DNA of 64,000 nt from Blasia pusilla (lineage: Eukaryota > Marchantiophyta > Marchantiopsida > Blasiales). The stretch covers positions 17,050,001 to 17,114,000 of the forward strand of contig CM114273.1 in assembly GCA_050084515.1 (NCBI GenBank). The letters run 5' to 3'. Within the stretch, counting starts at the first letter, position 1, and every line of letters starts with the position of its first letter. Position numbers and translations under genes: made by a program. Positions 1 through 14,279 of the stretch are shown piece after piece. Under the pieces are notes generated by a model. It saw only the letters and a program-made list of their open reading frames with translations, was not told the origin of the DNA and did no database searches.

Positions 1-1321
1 CGAGGTTGGTTGCACAAAGATGTTCATAGATCAAAGGTTTTGATTACGATGAGACTTTTGCTCCTACTGCAAGGATTACAACCATTTGAATTGTTCTAGC
101 GATGGCAGGAACAAGACGTTGGCATGTATACCAATACGATATGAAGTCTACTTTTCTGAACGGGAGTCTCAAGGAGGAGGTGTATGTATCTCAACCACCA
201 CGTTTTGAGACACCCGGATCAGAATAGAAAGCGTGTTTGCTTCATCGAGCATTATATAGGCTGAAGCAAGCCCCAAGGATATGGTATCAACGAATAGATA
301 TATTCTTCCGAGAAAGGGGTCTCATCAAGAGTCCTTTAGAAGCAAATTTGTATGTGTTTTGCGAAGATGGGATGTATACATTGATAGTCGTATATGTGGA
401 TGATCTCATCATCATAGGAGACCACAGTGAGAAAATAGAGGAAATGAAGGAAGTGTTGAAATATGAGTTTGAAATGTGAGATTTAGGTCTTTTGCACTAC
501 GTTATTGGGCTGGAGATTTCGCAATAGTCAGATTCTATTTTTCTCTCTCAGCAAAAATATGCTAGAAAAATCTTGAAGGCATTCGGGATGACCAAGTGTA
601 AGGCAGTGGTTTTGCCAATGGAGGTAGGGTTGAAACTCTCAATGGAGAATGTTTCACCATTGATAAATGAAAAGTTGTACAGAAAGCTTGTGGGCAGTTT
701 GATATTTTTATGCAACCCCCAAGACCAGACATTAGCTTCGATATAGGAGTGTTTAGTAGGTTCTCAACTAAGCCTTGTGAGCATCATTGGAAGGCAGGGA
801 TGTGTGTGTTGAAGTACATCAAAAGCATTATCGAGGACGGCATCATCTATGGAGCAGAGACAAAAATGACAGCCTTTTGGGACTCGGATTGGGCAAGAGA
901 CTCAGATTCTCGGAGATCAGTTTTGGGATATTGTTTCTTGGTATTATGGGTTAGCAAGAAGAAGCCTACAGTGGCTGTTTCTTCTACCGAGGCAGAGTAC
1001 AAGGCGGCTTGTCTTGCTTCTTGTGAAGCACTATGGTTGGGATGGATATTAGAGGACATAAGAGAAGCACCAAAAAGTTCTTCTGCAATGTGGTGTGACA
1101 ATGAGAGTTGCATTGCCATAGCACCTGAGTCTATGTTTCATGCTCGTACGAAGCACATAGAGATCCAATATCATTTTGTTTGTGAGCTGATTGAGAGAGA
1201 GGTTTTGAAATTAGACTATTGTCCAACAGAGGATAACCATGTAAAACATCTTCATCAAAGCCTTGAGCGGAGATCAGCTTCAACAACATCTAAAGGGTCT
1301 TGGCATCGGTTCAAGTACTAG
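1..1321 (+). mobile_element. Ty1/copia retrotransposon, 3' part of pol (reverse transcriptase and RNase H), decayed
   Basis: This is the C-terminal part of a copia polyprotein entering from the left edge. The reverse transcriptase is readable in pieces: FAPTAR near 55-75, the RLKQAP motif near 260-280 and the catalytic YVDD box near 393-404. RNase H follows at about 850-1250, with DSDWARDSDSRRS, SSTEAEY and a late WCDNES block. In-frame stops around 90, 226, 477 and 526 break the frame, so it cannot make a full polyprotein. The second long open stretch (710-1321) covers RNase H and ends just before the polypurine tract and LTR, the normal copia order. Gag, protease, integrase and the 5' LTR lie outside the window. 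The family call is secure because the motifs occur in the right order; the exact lineage cannot be named. Confidence 0.92.
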
Positions 1322-1341
1322 TCCACATGAGAGTGAATATT

Positions 1342-1360
1342 GAGAGGGGGGAGGGGGTGA
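1342..1360 (+). promoter_or_regulatory. Polypurine tract for plus-strand priming of the copia element
   Basis: An almost pure G/A run lies immediately upstream of the LTR start at 1361. This is the standard position of the primer for second-strand synthesis in LTR retrotransposons. Confidence 0.8.
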
Positions 1361-1768
1361 TGTTGGATTCTCAACATCCACTTCTCTCAGCAGCATTAAT
1401 ATGATCTCCCCCCCTTATATGAGGAGAAGCCTAGATTGATGGTTCCAACTTAGACGTCGAATGAGTCATAGTAATATGACGTAGGTGGTTTATGGAGTAG
1501 TGTTACTAGGATTATCTAACCCTATATTGCATCAACGTGGGGGGCATCCTAATGCAATATTTTCTATAAATAGAAATGAAGAAAAATAGGAAAAAAAAAC
1601 CCTAGTTTCCCAAGTAGTGACATAGTCGGGAGCCGCAACGGCAGCGCATTATCGTATGTCGAGTTATCTTCATGTTCAGGTTCCATCGAAGCTCTTCTAT
1701 GAGCACACGGACGGACTAGGCCACTTTGTATCTCCAAGATTTGTAAAGATTTAAGTGATTTTGTCACA
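1361..1768 (+). repeat. Copia 3' LTR
   Basis: It starts with TGTTGG directly after the polypurine tract, and a second copy lies inverted at 11339-11730. It contains a TATA box (TATAAATA, 1565-1572), expected for the LTR promoter. The right end is uncertain: similarity to the second copy stops near 1750, and the first plausible CA terminus is at 1767-1768, with another near 1783. The target-site duplication cannot be tested because the 5' LTR is outside the window. Confidence 0.85.
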
Positions 1769-2930
1769 TTCTATTTTCTCACAAAATTTAATCCGATTTT
1801 TTTTCTAAAATTTTAAAGATTAATAAAATATCACTTTTAAAATTATTATTTCTTAATGAAAATTTAAATAATACTCAAACTCACCTAGATAATTTTATTT
1901 TTCCAAGAAATTTAAACAATACTTATCTTCCCCTTCCACTCTTACCACCAAAATAATATCCATTAGTTTAATTAATTGATTTCATTCAATAATTTAATAT
2001 CTACTAAATTTTTTAATAGTATTTTACTCAAATTTAATTTTCTTTCCCAAAATATCGAATTTGAATAAACATGATTATCTTTAGATATAGTTATATTTTT
2101 CATTTAAAAATTTAAATATAAGTTTTTTTCTTAAATCTTAAAAGAGTAGTAAGATTCTACTCTTTTATGTAGTTCTACTGCTCAATTAAGATTTAAATGA
2201 TACCCCACTCTCCTAAATAATCACCCCTTCTCATAAAATTTAAACAATATCTACTCTTTCTCCATTAAAATTCGTTCAAGGAAAAAATTATAGATTTTTT
2301 CCTATTCTTTAATTATCCAACTATTCTTTATTTTACATCTAGGATCAATCATTATCATATAAACTAGTAAGAAAGCATGTGTGATGCACGGGCGTCAAAG
2401 TTCTCTGCTCATAAGGACTAAATGAATGAATGAAATGAACACGCGTTAGGCCTCGTGGCTTATTAAAGCAAACCAACATTGTAGCTCGAATGAAAAAACT
2501 GCAGTTAAACGAGTTCAATTAAACGACTATTGCCGTTGATGGAATGATCTTCTCTTAACAAAAATTTATCAGTGTGTTTGGTAATTTGTTGTCTATTACG
2601 GATATCCAATTCAAATTCTTGTGAAACATGGCAGGGAAGTCTCGCCCATAAAAGTGTAGTAGAAATGATGGAGTCTCAAGGAGATAGGACAGAGAGGAAG
2701 AAGGGTGTTGCTGAAGGGTTCAAAGGCACTGCCTCAAGCACCAAATGCATACATAGGTTGAGCGTGCAAGATCAATGTCGCTTAGTCCACACAACAGGAA
2801 TGGAAAAAAAACATAGGTAATGCTCGGGAGGGCAGGGCGAGGCAATACAAGCTGCCCCGGGAAGGGCTGCAGAAAAACTAGAGGGGGCGAGAAATTCTTT
2901 CTATTCCTGAGCAGAGCACACTGAGAATTG
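1769..2930. other. AT-rich sequence without a recognisable gene
   Basis: Up to about 2350 the sequence is strongly AT-rich with short homopolymers, consistent with old decayed repeat DNA. 2400-2930 is more balanced, but its open stretches are short and match no protein I recognise. Confidence 0.6.
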
Positions 2931-5110
<2,180 letters not shown>

Positions 5111-5154
5111 CCACACTAGGACATAGTGTAATGGGAGTAAAACTTAGGTTTTAC

Positions 5155-5450
5155 TCTCTATGTCAACCATGTTTATGGCTTAGGGTTTACGGTTTATGGT
5201 TTATCGCTGCAGGTGTAAGGTTTATGTCTTAGGATGGAGGAGTGAGGGTTAAGATTAATAACATTTCTCTATACTTTCTTAAGTTAGTATTTGCTTAGGG
5301 CTTAGGGTGTAGGGTTTATGGCTTAGGGTTTAGGATTTATGGCTTAGGGTTTAGGGTTTGGGGCTTAGGACTTAGGATTTATGGCTTAGGCTCTAGGATT
5401 TCTGGTGTTTTGTGATAGGGTGTAGGGTGTTTTGTTTAGGGTTCAGGGTT
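5155..5450. repeat. Degenerate interstitial telomere-like repeats (TTTAGGG-related)
   Basis: About 300 bp is made of variants of the plant telomere heptamer, such as TTAGGGTTTAGG, TTAGGGCTTAGGG and TTTATGGCTTAGGG, on the plus strand. The units are degenerate and mixed with TTTATGG spacers, and ordinary sequence lies on both sides, so it is internal and not a chromosome end. Confidence 0.8.
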
Positions 5451-5920
5451 TTTGGCTTTTGATTTAGTCACATCAATAGGGATATTCACCAATCCACCCT
5501 CTATTGCATATGTTGAATTCGCGAAAGATGCTATAATCGAGTTATGTGGACACAACATTGGTTTTTCACTACTGTTCTTCTCCCATTTTTTACATCCCAA
5601 TTTCGATATCTCCTACTTCGGGCTATGTTCCCTCTTCCGAATGTATTCAATGGCCACCAATACTGAATTCTGAAATTTGTCTCTTCACCAACTCCAACTA
5701 GAACTTGTCCCATCCATATGGGATATTTGTTTCTTTCTTGTCATGGTCTAATTATGACAAAGTCTCCAACATTGAAATCTACCAATGCAACTTCTTTTTC
5801 CTCCATTGATAACATATCAACTCTAGGCCTGAATCTAATGGGCTGACAATAATGATCTCGATTTGGAGGAATTCCACTTCCAAAGACAATAGGAACTTGA
5901 GTGTTCAGTTTGGTTAGAGG

Positions 5921-8187
5921 TCAAAAATCTTCGAATATCTCAGAGAACGATGAAGTGATGTCATGGGCTATCAAACTTGTCATATTATTGGTAGAAGAAT
6001 ATTTATTTGTTGTTGTCTTGTGATTTAATCGCAGGTTTTGAACCTTGTCCTCAGGGTTTCTATGACGAAACAATCGGTCCAATTCCTCAATTGTCTTCCT
6101 CCAGTGTCGTGCTAGTTGTTGGAACTCCACCTTTGTGCCTCCGGGAGACTTGCTTCCCATCTTATCAAAGTACTCAATGTATTGAGATACACCTTTCTTC
6201 ACATCAAAAAATGCCTTCAAGTGTGTGGGTAGTAAGCGCTTTGGATTTCGTAATGCATAATGGGCATACCATATGGAGATCTAGTAATTCGAATTCGATC
6301 TAGCTTTTGCAATCCATACCACAGATTTTTCGTCTTAGGCATGATGAAACCTTTCAAGTATTCCTTGAAGTCAGGAATGTCGTGAACCACTTGTGGTGCT
6401 GGATTGATGAGATGGAGTTAAAAAATTGTGTTGCAAGATCTTTCAAGATGTATGCATTGTGTCGCCACAAAGTTCCCGAAAACTTGCTAAACATAGTATC
6501 AAGATCTTTGTGAGTGTGCCCGGGGATGAGAAAAGCCAAGTGAATCTCTTCGAATACCTCCCTGTGAACCAGAAGGGCCAAGTATGCCATGATGTAAATA
6601 TTTTTGTTTTCTTTTCCAAAGTTATCCATTTGTAGATTTATAATCTTAGGCAACTTCATTGATCCCTCTTCGGTAGACTCCATAAGGCTATAGGCTGCAT
6701 CGAGTAATTCATCAAGATTTTCCCACCCTTTTAAGAATCTACTATGAAGTGGAGTTAGGTCGGGCCATCCAAGTATTCTTGTATTTCACCGCCGGGGTTT
6801 TCCAAACTCCGAAACAACTTTGCCAATGATCCAATTGTCCAATTAGATCCCTGCTTGTAGACTCCTATGTTAAATTGAGCAATTGCACATGGTCCATGCC
6901 CATGATTCAAGATACTTGCAATAAGAAAAAGAGTGAGTAAAAGTTAATTTTGCTTAATATTCAAGTACCTGAAGAAGGTACCGTTTCTCCAAACTGGGTA
7001 CTTGCGGAAAGTAACACATGCGTCCACAAGTTTCATTAGGCAAGAAATGTAAGAAATGTAACGACTTATGAGAACTTCAGTTCCAATTAATGGATCAGGC
7101 ATAGACCGATCTCTTTCTCCTTAGGAAACAGTTTTGGATGTGGAGTAAAAATGGGAACTTAAGTCCTATTATGTGAGCGACATCAAGATAGCCCTACGGA
7201 CATGCTGATTGTAACTTGCATCCTAAACCATTTTCTTGTATAATGGAGTGTTATTCCGTAGTATTTACTTGTACAAATAATTGGAAACGGTTAATCCAGA
7301 GCCAAATCTTTGGTTTGTTGCCACGCTCGTGGCAAGCCTGTTTTGAAACTATCCATTTTGTCATGGATTAGGCAAAGATAAGACTCGGGATGGCGCACAG
7401 ATTCTACTCGCCAAGTGTAATATAAACTCCTTTGAGACCTTTGCAGGTCATCATGTTTGATTGCCCGTTCCTTAACAATAGCCTTCTCCTCGTTTGTCGA
7501 TGCAATATTTCCCAGGGACTTTAGCATTGCACACGTTGCACAGCGATAAAAGTTATCACCTGATTTGTGAATGGCAACATTGGAGAAATATTTTTTTTGA
7601 TTTGACTGATAGTTGATTGCGAGACTCCCGCTAATCCCAATTTCCCTCCTTCCTTATTGACTACTTCTCGTATATACTTCCAAGAGAAAAATTGAGGCAA
7701 CCAAATCAATTTCTCTCTTCTCTTGTCTGACATTGTTCTTTCCTTATGGGGCATCCGATCTCCAATCTCCTCAATTATCAGCTTTACCGTTTCTACCGAT
7801 TGCGCCATCCTCTAAGTTATGCAATTTCTTCCCAGGTTCCCATGCCCCGTCTGCGTCTTGCCATCTCTGACATTCCTTACTTCGTCCTCAAAGCTCGTTT
7901 TTCCAAGACCGTGGATCTGTCGCCAACCTAGGAGGCACACCGTTCTATCTTCCAATTACACAACCCTTTTTCCGTCAATGAAATAAGATGAATGGACCAT
8001 GGCGTGGAGTGATTCCCTTCTTTAATTCTTGAAAGGATTTGTTCCAATACTTCTCTCTTCTTGAACGAACAACATCTCTCGGCATATATTGGCAACAAAA
8101 TTTTCCGCAACAATTTTTTGATGCCACTTGTGATATATCTTCCTTTGTCAGTTTTTTTTGTTTGTTTTGGTAGCTCCTGGTAGACAT
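5921..8187 (-). pseudogene. Broken gene of the DUF7869 (transposase-like) family
   Basis: Several minus-strand coding blocks in different frames line up in the order I know for plant DUF7869 proteins. First comes an N-terminal Cys-rich block with CCGKFCC (7975-8187). Next is a block with GDRMPHKER (7521-7808), then LYYTWRVESVRHPESYLCL and HDKMDSFKTGLP (7291-7527). A weak HGHG segment follows near 6870-6910, then LQMDNFGKENKN and FLIPGHTHKDLD (6354-6683). A C-terminal tail lies at 5921-6220. Stops and frame changes separate the blocks, so it is a relic. Function is unknown. The spaced acidic residues (MD near 7353, DN near 6626, DLD near 6500) look like an RNase H-fold DDE catalytic set, which is inference. 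No terminal inverted repeats were found by eye. Confidence 0.72.
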
Positions 8188-9225
8188 CGCTTTTTACACC
8201 GATAAGTGTATATGTAAACTCTCTTCCTCTTGCCTGTTATTGCTTCAACGGCCCTTGGGACAAAGTTGAACACTCCAAGTAGCTTGTCCACACGTCTCGT
8301 CCATCTTTAATAATACATGATGCGGTAGGCCATATGACTAAGTTCCTTTCAAGAATCTTGTGACGTATAAGACGGCTGGTGATGTTGGTAATGAATATGC
8401 CAACATGGTGATCCCCCAACCTTTGACCACCAACTTTGTCATTTGGATTGACGTAGTGAACAATTCCCTCTCTGATATTTAGACATCCATCATTATTTGG
8501 ACCAGTAAAAGGACTGATTCCATACGACCAATCATGGGAACCGCAACTTGGACGTCAGTGGAGGTATTACAGACTGAGTGCTTCCTCTTCCTAATATCCA
8601 TGGTATCATTGTATTTTTATGTAATCAGATATGTGGGATATTTTGCAAACATTCCCACCATATCTTGTAGCCTTCTTCTATCTGGGTGGATAGTTGTGGT
8701 TCGTAGTATGACTCATCAATAATCACACATACCCATGGTTGCCATTGGTCATCAAAGAAGGACGTAGGTTGGATCTCATGTGAATCGAAGCTTTCGGCAA
8801 CAAGTCCTGAACCAATAAGAAGCTCTGATCCCTCCGAATCTTTTAAGAAAACTTTCTTTGAATACTATGTGGGGCAATGAGGCCCTGCTTCCATATCCTC
8901 ACGTCCACCACATGTATTAGTTGTTGTAACTCTATTACGAGGTCATGTGATGAATGCTCCAATGAAATCTAACAAAGGTTCTCCATTGTAACTGCTTGTT
9001 GAACTTCCGAAGACTTCCTCGAGAGACATGTACAAGGAGTCCTCACCAAGTGGTATGTTGTGGACTATTCTCTCTGGATTGGTATCCACGATTCTAGCTC
9101 TTCCAATAGACATGGATGATCCATCCTGTAGATTCACTACATCACCAATGCAGAATTACATTGCATGAATCTGAAATATGCACCATAATATTGAAGTGCC
9201 AATTAATTGTTAGCCATACATAGAA
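8188..9225. other. Flank of the DUF7869 relic, no clear gene
   Basis: Short minus-strand open stretches (8237-8419, 8943-9137) may be further N-terminal pieces of the broken gene, but I see no motif that proves it. Composition resembles the relic rather than the array that follows. Confidence 0.4.
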
Positions 9226-9229
9226 TGGA

Positions 9230-10980
9230 AAGTGGGGCAGAACTGTAATCATCTTATTGCACAGGGCGAATTGGACCTTAAGATCCAATCGGGAAGAGTG
9301 GCAATCTCTAGGGTGTGTCTGATTGGAACTCTGGTTCCGAATGTGGCAATGTGTAAGTCAGAAAAAGTTAAAAATAACGTGCTTTGCGCCAAGCCCTCTA
9401 TTGCGATTCTATGAATCATGGTTGATCTGTTAAGAAGAAATGTGGACTATCCGCTAACATGCACGCGGAGGTCTGAATGTCCTTAATTCGGATCTTAAGA
9501 TCCAATGGAAGGAGATCACTGAACTGTGGGCGAATTGGACCTAAAGATCTCATCAAAATGAATGGCAACCTCTACGGTATATCCGATTGGAAATCTGGTT
9601 CCGAATGTTGCGAGTAGCCATCCACCTAATAAAGTCAGCAGAGAGTTGAAAAAAACATGCTTTGCGCCTCTATCGCAATTCTGTGAATTGTGGATTATCT
9701 GTTAAGAAGAAATGTGGATTATCCGCTGACAGGCATGCGGAGGTCCGAATGTCCATAATTTGGATCTTAAGATCCAATTGAAGGGTCAATGGACTATGGG
9801 CGAATTGGACCTTAAGATGCAATCGAGATGAATGGCAACCTCTAGGATATGTCCAATTGGAACTCTGGTTTCGAGTGTTGCAAGGAGCTATCCACCTAGT
9901 AACGTCAACAGAGAGTTGAAAAAAACCTGCTTTGCGCCTCTATCGCGATTCTATGAATCGTGGGTTACCTATTAAGAAGAAATGTGGATTGTTTGATGAT
10001 AGACACACGAAGGCCTGAATGTTCTTAATTTGGATCTTAAGATCCGATTGAAGGGTCACTAGATTGTGGGAAAATTGGACCTTAAGATCCAATTGGGATG
10101 AGGAAGGGTAAGTCCGATTGGAACTCTGGTTCGAATGTTGCGAGGAGCCATCCACCTAATAACGTTAGGAGAGAGTTGAAAAAAATCTTGCTTTGCCCCT
10201 CTATTGCGATTCTGTGACTATCCGCTGACAGGCATGTGGAGGTCGAAATGACCTTTAATCGGATCTTCAGATCCAATGTAAGGGTCACTAGACAATGAGC
10301 AAATTGGATCTTAAGATCCCGTTGGGAAGGGTGGATTGTGTGGTGGCATCCTCATCACCATATGTGGAAATCCCCCTTTCAAGGTCACATTCACCTCTCC
10401 ATCAATGTCCACTCTTAAGCACAAAAAAGTGTCAACCTCTAGGGCAGTTCTCCGACTAGAACTATAATTCTGAATATTCCAGATACACTCAGAAGAGAGT
10501 TTGAGAGCATGTAGGGCAAGATTCTCTCACCTGGAGGTGATTGGGAACTATAGTTCCGAATGATCTTTTAACGGAACTTAAGATCCCATCCGAAAGAACA
10601 TCGGGTGCCTCTCCGCGAGACGGGAACGGAAAACTTCTAGCGATACTGGCAACTTCCGCTAACAGACACGCGGAGGTCCGAATATCTTTAATTCGGATCT
10701 TAAGTTTCAATCGAAGGGTCACTGGACTATGGGTGAATTGGACCTTAAGATTCAATTGGGATGAGGAAGGGTAAGTCCGATTGGAACTCTGGTTTTGAAT
10801 ATTGCGAGGAGCCATCCATGTAATAACATCAGTAGAGAGTTGAAAAAAACTTGTTTTGCGCCTCTATCGCAATTCTGTGAATCGTGGATTATCTGTTAAG
10901 AAGAAATGTGGACTCTCCGGTGAAAGGCACGTGGAGGTCCGAATGACTTTCAATCGGATCTTAAGATCCGATGTAATTAA
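9230..10980. repeat. Tandem array, unit about 270 bp, about 6 diverged copies
   Basis: A block beginning GCGAATTGGACCTTAAGATC recurs at about 9266, 9529, 9800, 10070 and, altered, near 10292 and 10733. Each unit also carries AGAGAGTTGAAAAAAAC, TTTGCGCCTCTATCGC, GTTAAGAAGAAATGTGGA and GGAGGTCCGAATG segments. The centre (10300-10560) is diverged or replaced. A perfect palindrome, GGATCTTAAGATCC, is present in several units (about 9492, 9772, 10032, 10300, 10957). No coding frame is shared by the units. Confidence 0.92.
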
Positions 10981-11338
10981 TAAGTGTCATTGGAGAGTGA
11001 AGGAGGAAAAATAATTAATAAGTGTCAAGTTGAGGAGAGTGAACGAGGATTTTTTCCAAGGTGGATTTACTTAACTTTCTGTACTTTTTTTCATCAAATT
11101 TTCTTTTAAAATTTTGTCTTCATCTAAAAAAAATTTGATGGAGATTCAAATTATTTATTAAATTAAATTTATTATTAAATTGATCTTTATCTATTCTATT
11201 CCTAGATTTAGAAAAACATATTTGATTTATTCCTAAATTTCCAATCTTAATCTTAATCTTATTTTTGATTTGTTACTGATATTTTTTAAAACGTGAAAAT
11301 ATCTAGTTCATTCCAGCAAAAAAATACATGGACTTTGT
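10981..11338. other. AT-rich spacer between array and LTR
   Basis: Low-complexity AT-rich DNA with a short duplicated segment (AATTAATAAGTGTCA near 10976 and 11013). No gene seen. Confidence 0.6.
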
Positions 11339-11730
11339 ATCTCTACAAATCTTGGAGATACAAATGGGCCTAGTCCGTCTGTGCGCATGCGCTCACAAAA
11401 GAGCTTCGATTGAACCTAGACATGAAGATAACTCGACATACGAGAATGTGCTATCGATGCAGCTCTCGACTATGTCACTACTCGGGAAACTAGAGTTTTT
11501 TTTACCTAATTTTTGTTTCTATTTATAGGAAAATATTGCATCATAGTGCCTGCACCTTGATGCAATATAGGGTTAGATAATCCTAGTAACGGTATTCCAT
11601 AAACCACCTACGTCATATTACTATGACTCCTTCGACATCTAAGTCGTAACCATCAATCTAGGCTTCTTTTCATACAAGGGAGCCGATCAGATTAATGGTG
11701 CTGAGAGAAGTGGATGTTGAGAATCCAACA
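11339..11730 (-). repeat. Solo copia LTR, inverted copy of the LTR at 1361
   Basis: Read on the minus strand, it starts TGTTGGATTC at 11730 and follows the 1361-1768 LTR through the TATA box (TATAAATA complement at 11520-11527) to CTCCAAGATTTGTA near 11341, with substitutions and small indels. No primer-binding site, pol sequence or polypurine tract flanks it. It is therefore a solo LTR or truncated copy rather than part of an intact element. No convincing 5-bp target duplication was found. Confidence 0.87.
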
Positions 11731-12120
11731 AATTTTGAAATCAAAAATATTTTTATTATTATTAACAAATCAATTTGGTACACAAACACAGTATTCTAAC
11801 TAGTTTAAAAAAACAAATAGACCATTAAAACGGGTTGTCCTTTGTTCATTAGATGAACATAATATTTTAGGACCTAGTCCAATGTGGCTTGCTCCTTGCT
11901 TAGTCACAATCGAGGTCGCTGCACTTATCGAACAACAACTCGGAAGAATTTTTATTTTCGTAGTTGTTAGTTCCTCCTCGCCAGTTCTTGGTGATTGGAA
12001 ATGGGTGGTAACAAAGTTGCAAAGACCTACGCCTTGCTTTCTAGTGTCGCAAATTCGGTTCATGTCCCATTAACAAGCAAACATCCCATCCGTCAAATCT
12101 TGTCGATCTAGAATTTTGGG
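11731..12120. other. Unassigned segment next to the solo LTR
   Basis: Both strands have open stretches (minus 11800-12063, plus 11882-12073). The minus frame reads CDTRKQGVGLCNFVTTHF and could be a decayed transposon coding remnant, but I cannot name it. Confidence 0.35.
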
Positions 12121-12129
12121 GTCAGGTCC

Positions 12130-13270
12130 TAGCGATCTCGGCCGCATTGGACCGGGTCCTTAGGGGCTGATTCCATGGACACCCGACCCTAGAGGTGGCG
12201 ACGACCCATTTTCTGTGACTAAAACGATTATCAAAGGAGAAAAAACCTTTGCTCTCACGTAGGTACTTTCAGTCCTCCCTTAAATAAGGTCAAATTCTCC
12301 GCCAAAAAGTTTCAGCTACCCTACGTGCCTGGAATCAAGCCCTTAGGGCCGGGTCCCATGGGCCATTGTGGGTGCCCGACGCTAGATGTTGTGAAAGACG
12401 ATCTCAATCGGACGGTCTCTAATCCTTTGAAATGGCCGTCGTCAATGATATGTGGCAGAGGTTGGTGATTTGCACAGGGAGTCCTTTGTTTTCTTGCACC
12501 CAAATTTGTTGGGCTCAAGAAAGGATTTGCGTCCTCATGGCCTTCTAAACCCGTCGGGGCCAGTACAAATTCGAAAAAATCGATCCTTTTGGTTCTAGTT
12601 CCGTCCCTTTCCGTTTGGTTGAATGCTTTCGGGTGGAACCGGCTGGAAAGCCACCGCCAGCGGATAGTTCCTACTAGAAGGTGTCTTCTTGGGGTTGCTT
12701 GGGACCCAAAGAAGACGCCTTCCGTGGTTCCAATTGAACCCGGCCCTTAGGGTAGGTCCTGATGGCGCAAGTTTTGGGTCATGGGGTCCCACATCTTGGG
12801 GATCGACGACTGAAATTTCACAAACCAAAGACCGGTCCTTGGTATGTCCATGCCGCAAAAATCATGGCACCATAATCCTTGGATCGTCCAACAAACCCGT
12901 TATTCACATACATCCCATAAACCCGGTTTCGTAATCGAAGCAGGTAGACTTTCCCCTGACCGGAGGCTGAAATGGCCAAGAGCCAGGGCTAGGACCGGAA
13001 GAGGACATGCCCTTAGGGCAGGTCCCCATGGCGTAAGTTTGAGGTCGCAGGGTCCCAGATCTTAGGAATCAACGATTGGAATTTGACAAACCAAACACCA
13101 GTCCTTCGCCGTAGAAATCATGGATCGTTATAAACATGCCTAAACCGGTTTCGTATGGCCCGGAATGCCATACGCTAGGCTGACATGGTCCGGAATTGTA
13201 ATGGGAACCAGGCTAGGACCCGAAGGAGGTTTCCATGGGGACATGCCCTTAGTAACGCGGGCTAGTTTGA
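12130..13270. repeat. Diverged GC-rich interspersed repeats
   Basis: A module of the type CCCTTAGGG(c/t)(a/c)GGTCC..ATGG recurs near 12150, 12337, 12746 and 13010. The last two copies extend further, through GGTCCCA(c/g)ATCTT(g/a)GG, a GAC/AACGA..GAAATTT/GAATTTG stretch and ACAAACCAAA, for about 110 bp. They are spaced about 265 bp apart. It looks like an old satellite-like family. No gene is seen in it. Confidence 0.7.
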
Positions 13271-14258
13271 AAACATAGTTTCAAAAGTTGTAAAGACTGC
13301 CCGTGTAATAGCCTCTTCCATCGATGAAAATGCCTGTCTCACAGGCGTCCTTCACGAAAAGCGAAGAAGAAAGGGTCCTTCATGAAGCTCGTTGTTCGTG
13401 GATGAAGGTGGCAGAGGGAGGTCAATGATGCGGAGGAAACCTTGGCGAGAGGGATTGCAAAGTTCGCGCTCGTAGTTGCAAGCGAGCTCCGAAGATCGTG
13501 CGTCTTTGGACGTATGGCAGGACGTAGGGGGCTAGTGATTTGGTGAAGAGGAAAGGCAGAGATGAAAGGCGCGCAGCCGAACGCGTCGAGGGCGATAGTC
13601 GTCAAATTTCGCATGTAATGTTTCTGAGCCAGATTGTGGGGCTAACTTCCGGTATCTGTCAGATGTACAAACCGTCGCTGATATCGGGTTTTGGATTCTG
13701 AGGGTCACTGTGAGTTGATCTTCCACGACTTGGCATCAAGAAGAGAAAAACGGGGGGAAATTTTGCTGCTAAAGTCACTTGGATAGTGTCCCGTGAAACC
13801 ATTCCCAAACTTAACTTAAGATCCAGTGCGTCTTAGCACCCGTGGGGACGTTGGAAATCTGTAACGAGCAATTAGCCATATTTCTACTAAATGCAGATCA
13901 CGAGTCACATTCTGGAGTAAAGTATAAGTTTGGTCGCACACGAGAAAGACTCGGAGAGGGGTCTCGGAGCGGACGATTCTCTAAAGTACATCCAGTCAAA
14001 GAAATTAGGACCATCATGGACACAATCAGCATTTGAGCACTGAGTTCGACTATATATGTTGTAATCGAAATTCCTGAACTGCCGAGTGCCGCTCTCCCCT
14101 GCAGTCCTCTCCTGTGACTAATTTCAAAGAAGTAGTCACTGCTGTGCTTCTGATTAGCCCTTAAAATCATCTAGAGTTGGAAGTTGGATCAGACTTAAGG
14201 CTTCTGAAACTTCTTGTTCCTCTGCGTAGTCTGTATTTTATGGACCTCTTCATCACTG
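13271..14258. other. Upstream region of BSH
   Basis: No coding exon is recognised here. It should contain the promoter and 5' leader of the BSH gene, and an upstream non-coding exon is possible. The open minus-strand stretches at 13339-13726 resemble nothing known to me. Confidence 0.45.
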
Positions 14259-14279
14259 ATGGACTCGGTATTGTTGACA

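Noticed and set aside
5155-5450. True chromosome end
   Set aside because: Heptamers are degenerate and unique sequence continues on both sides.
12776-12800. U-snRNA upstream element (GTCCCACATC-like)
   Set aside because: It is part of a diverged repeat module, with no TATA at the required spacing and no snRNA sequence downstream.
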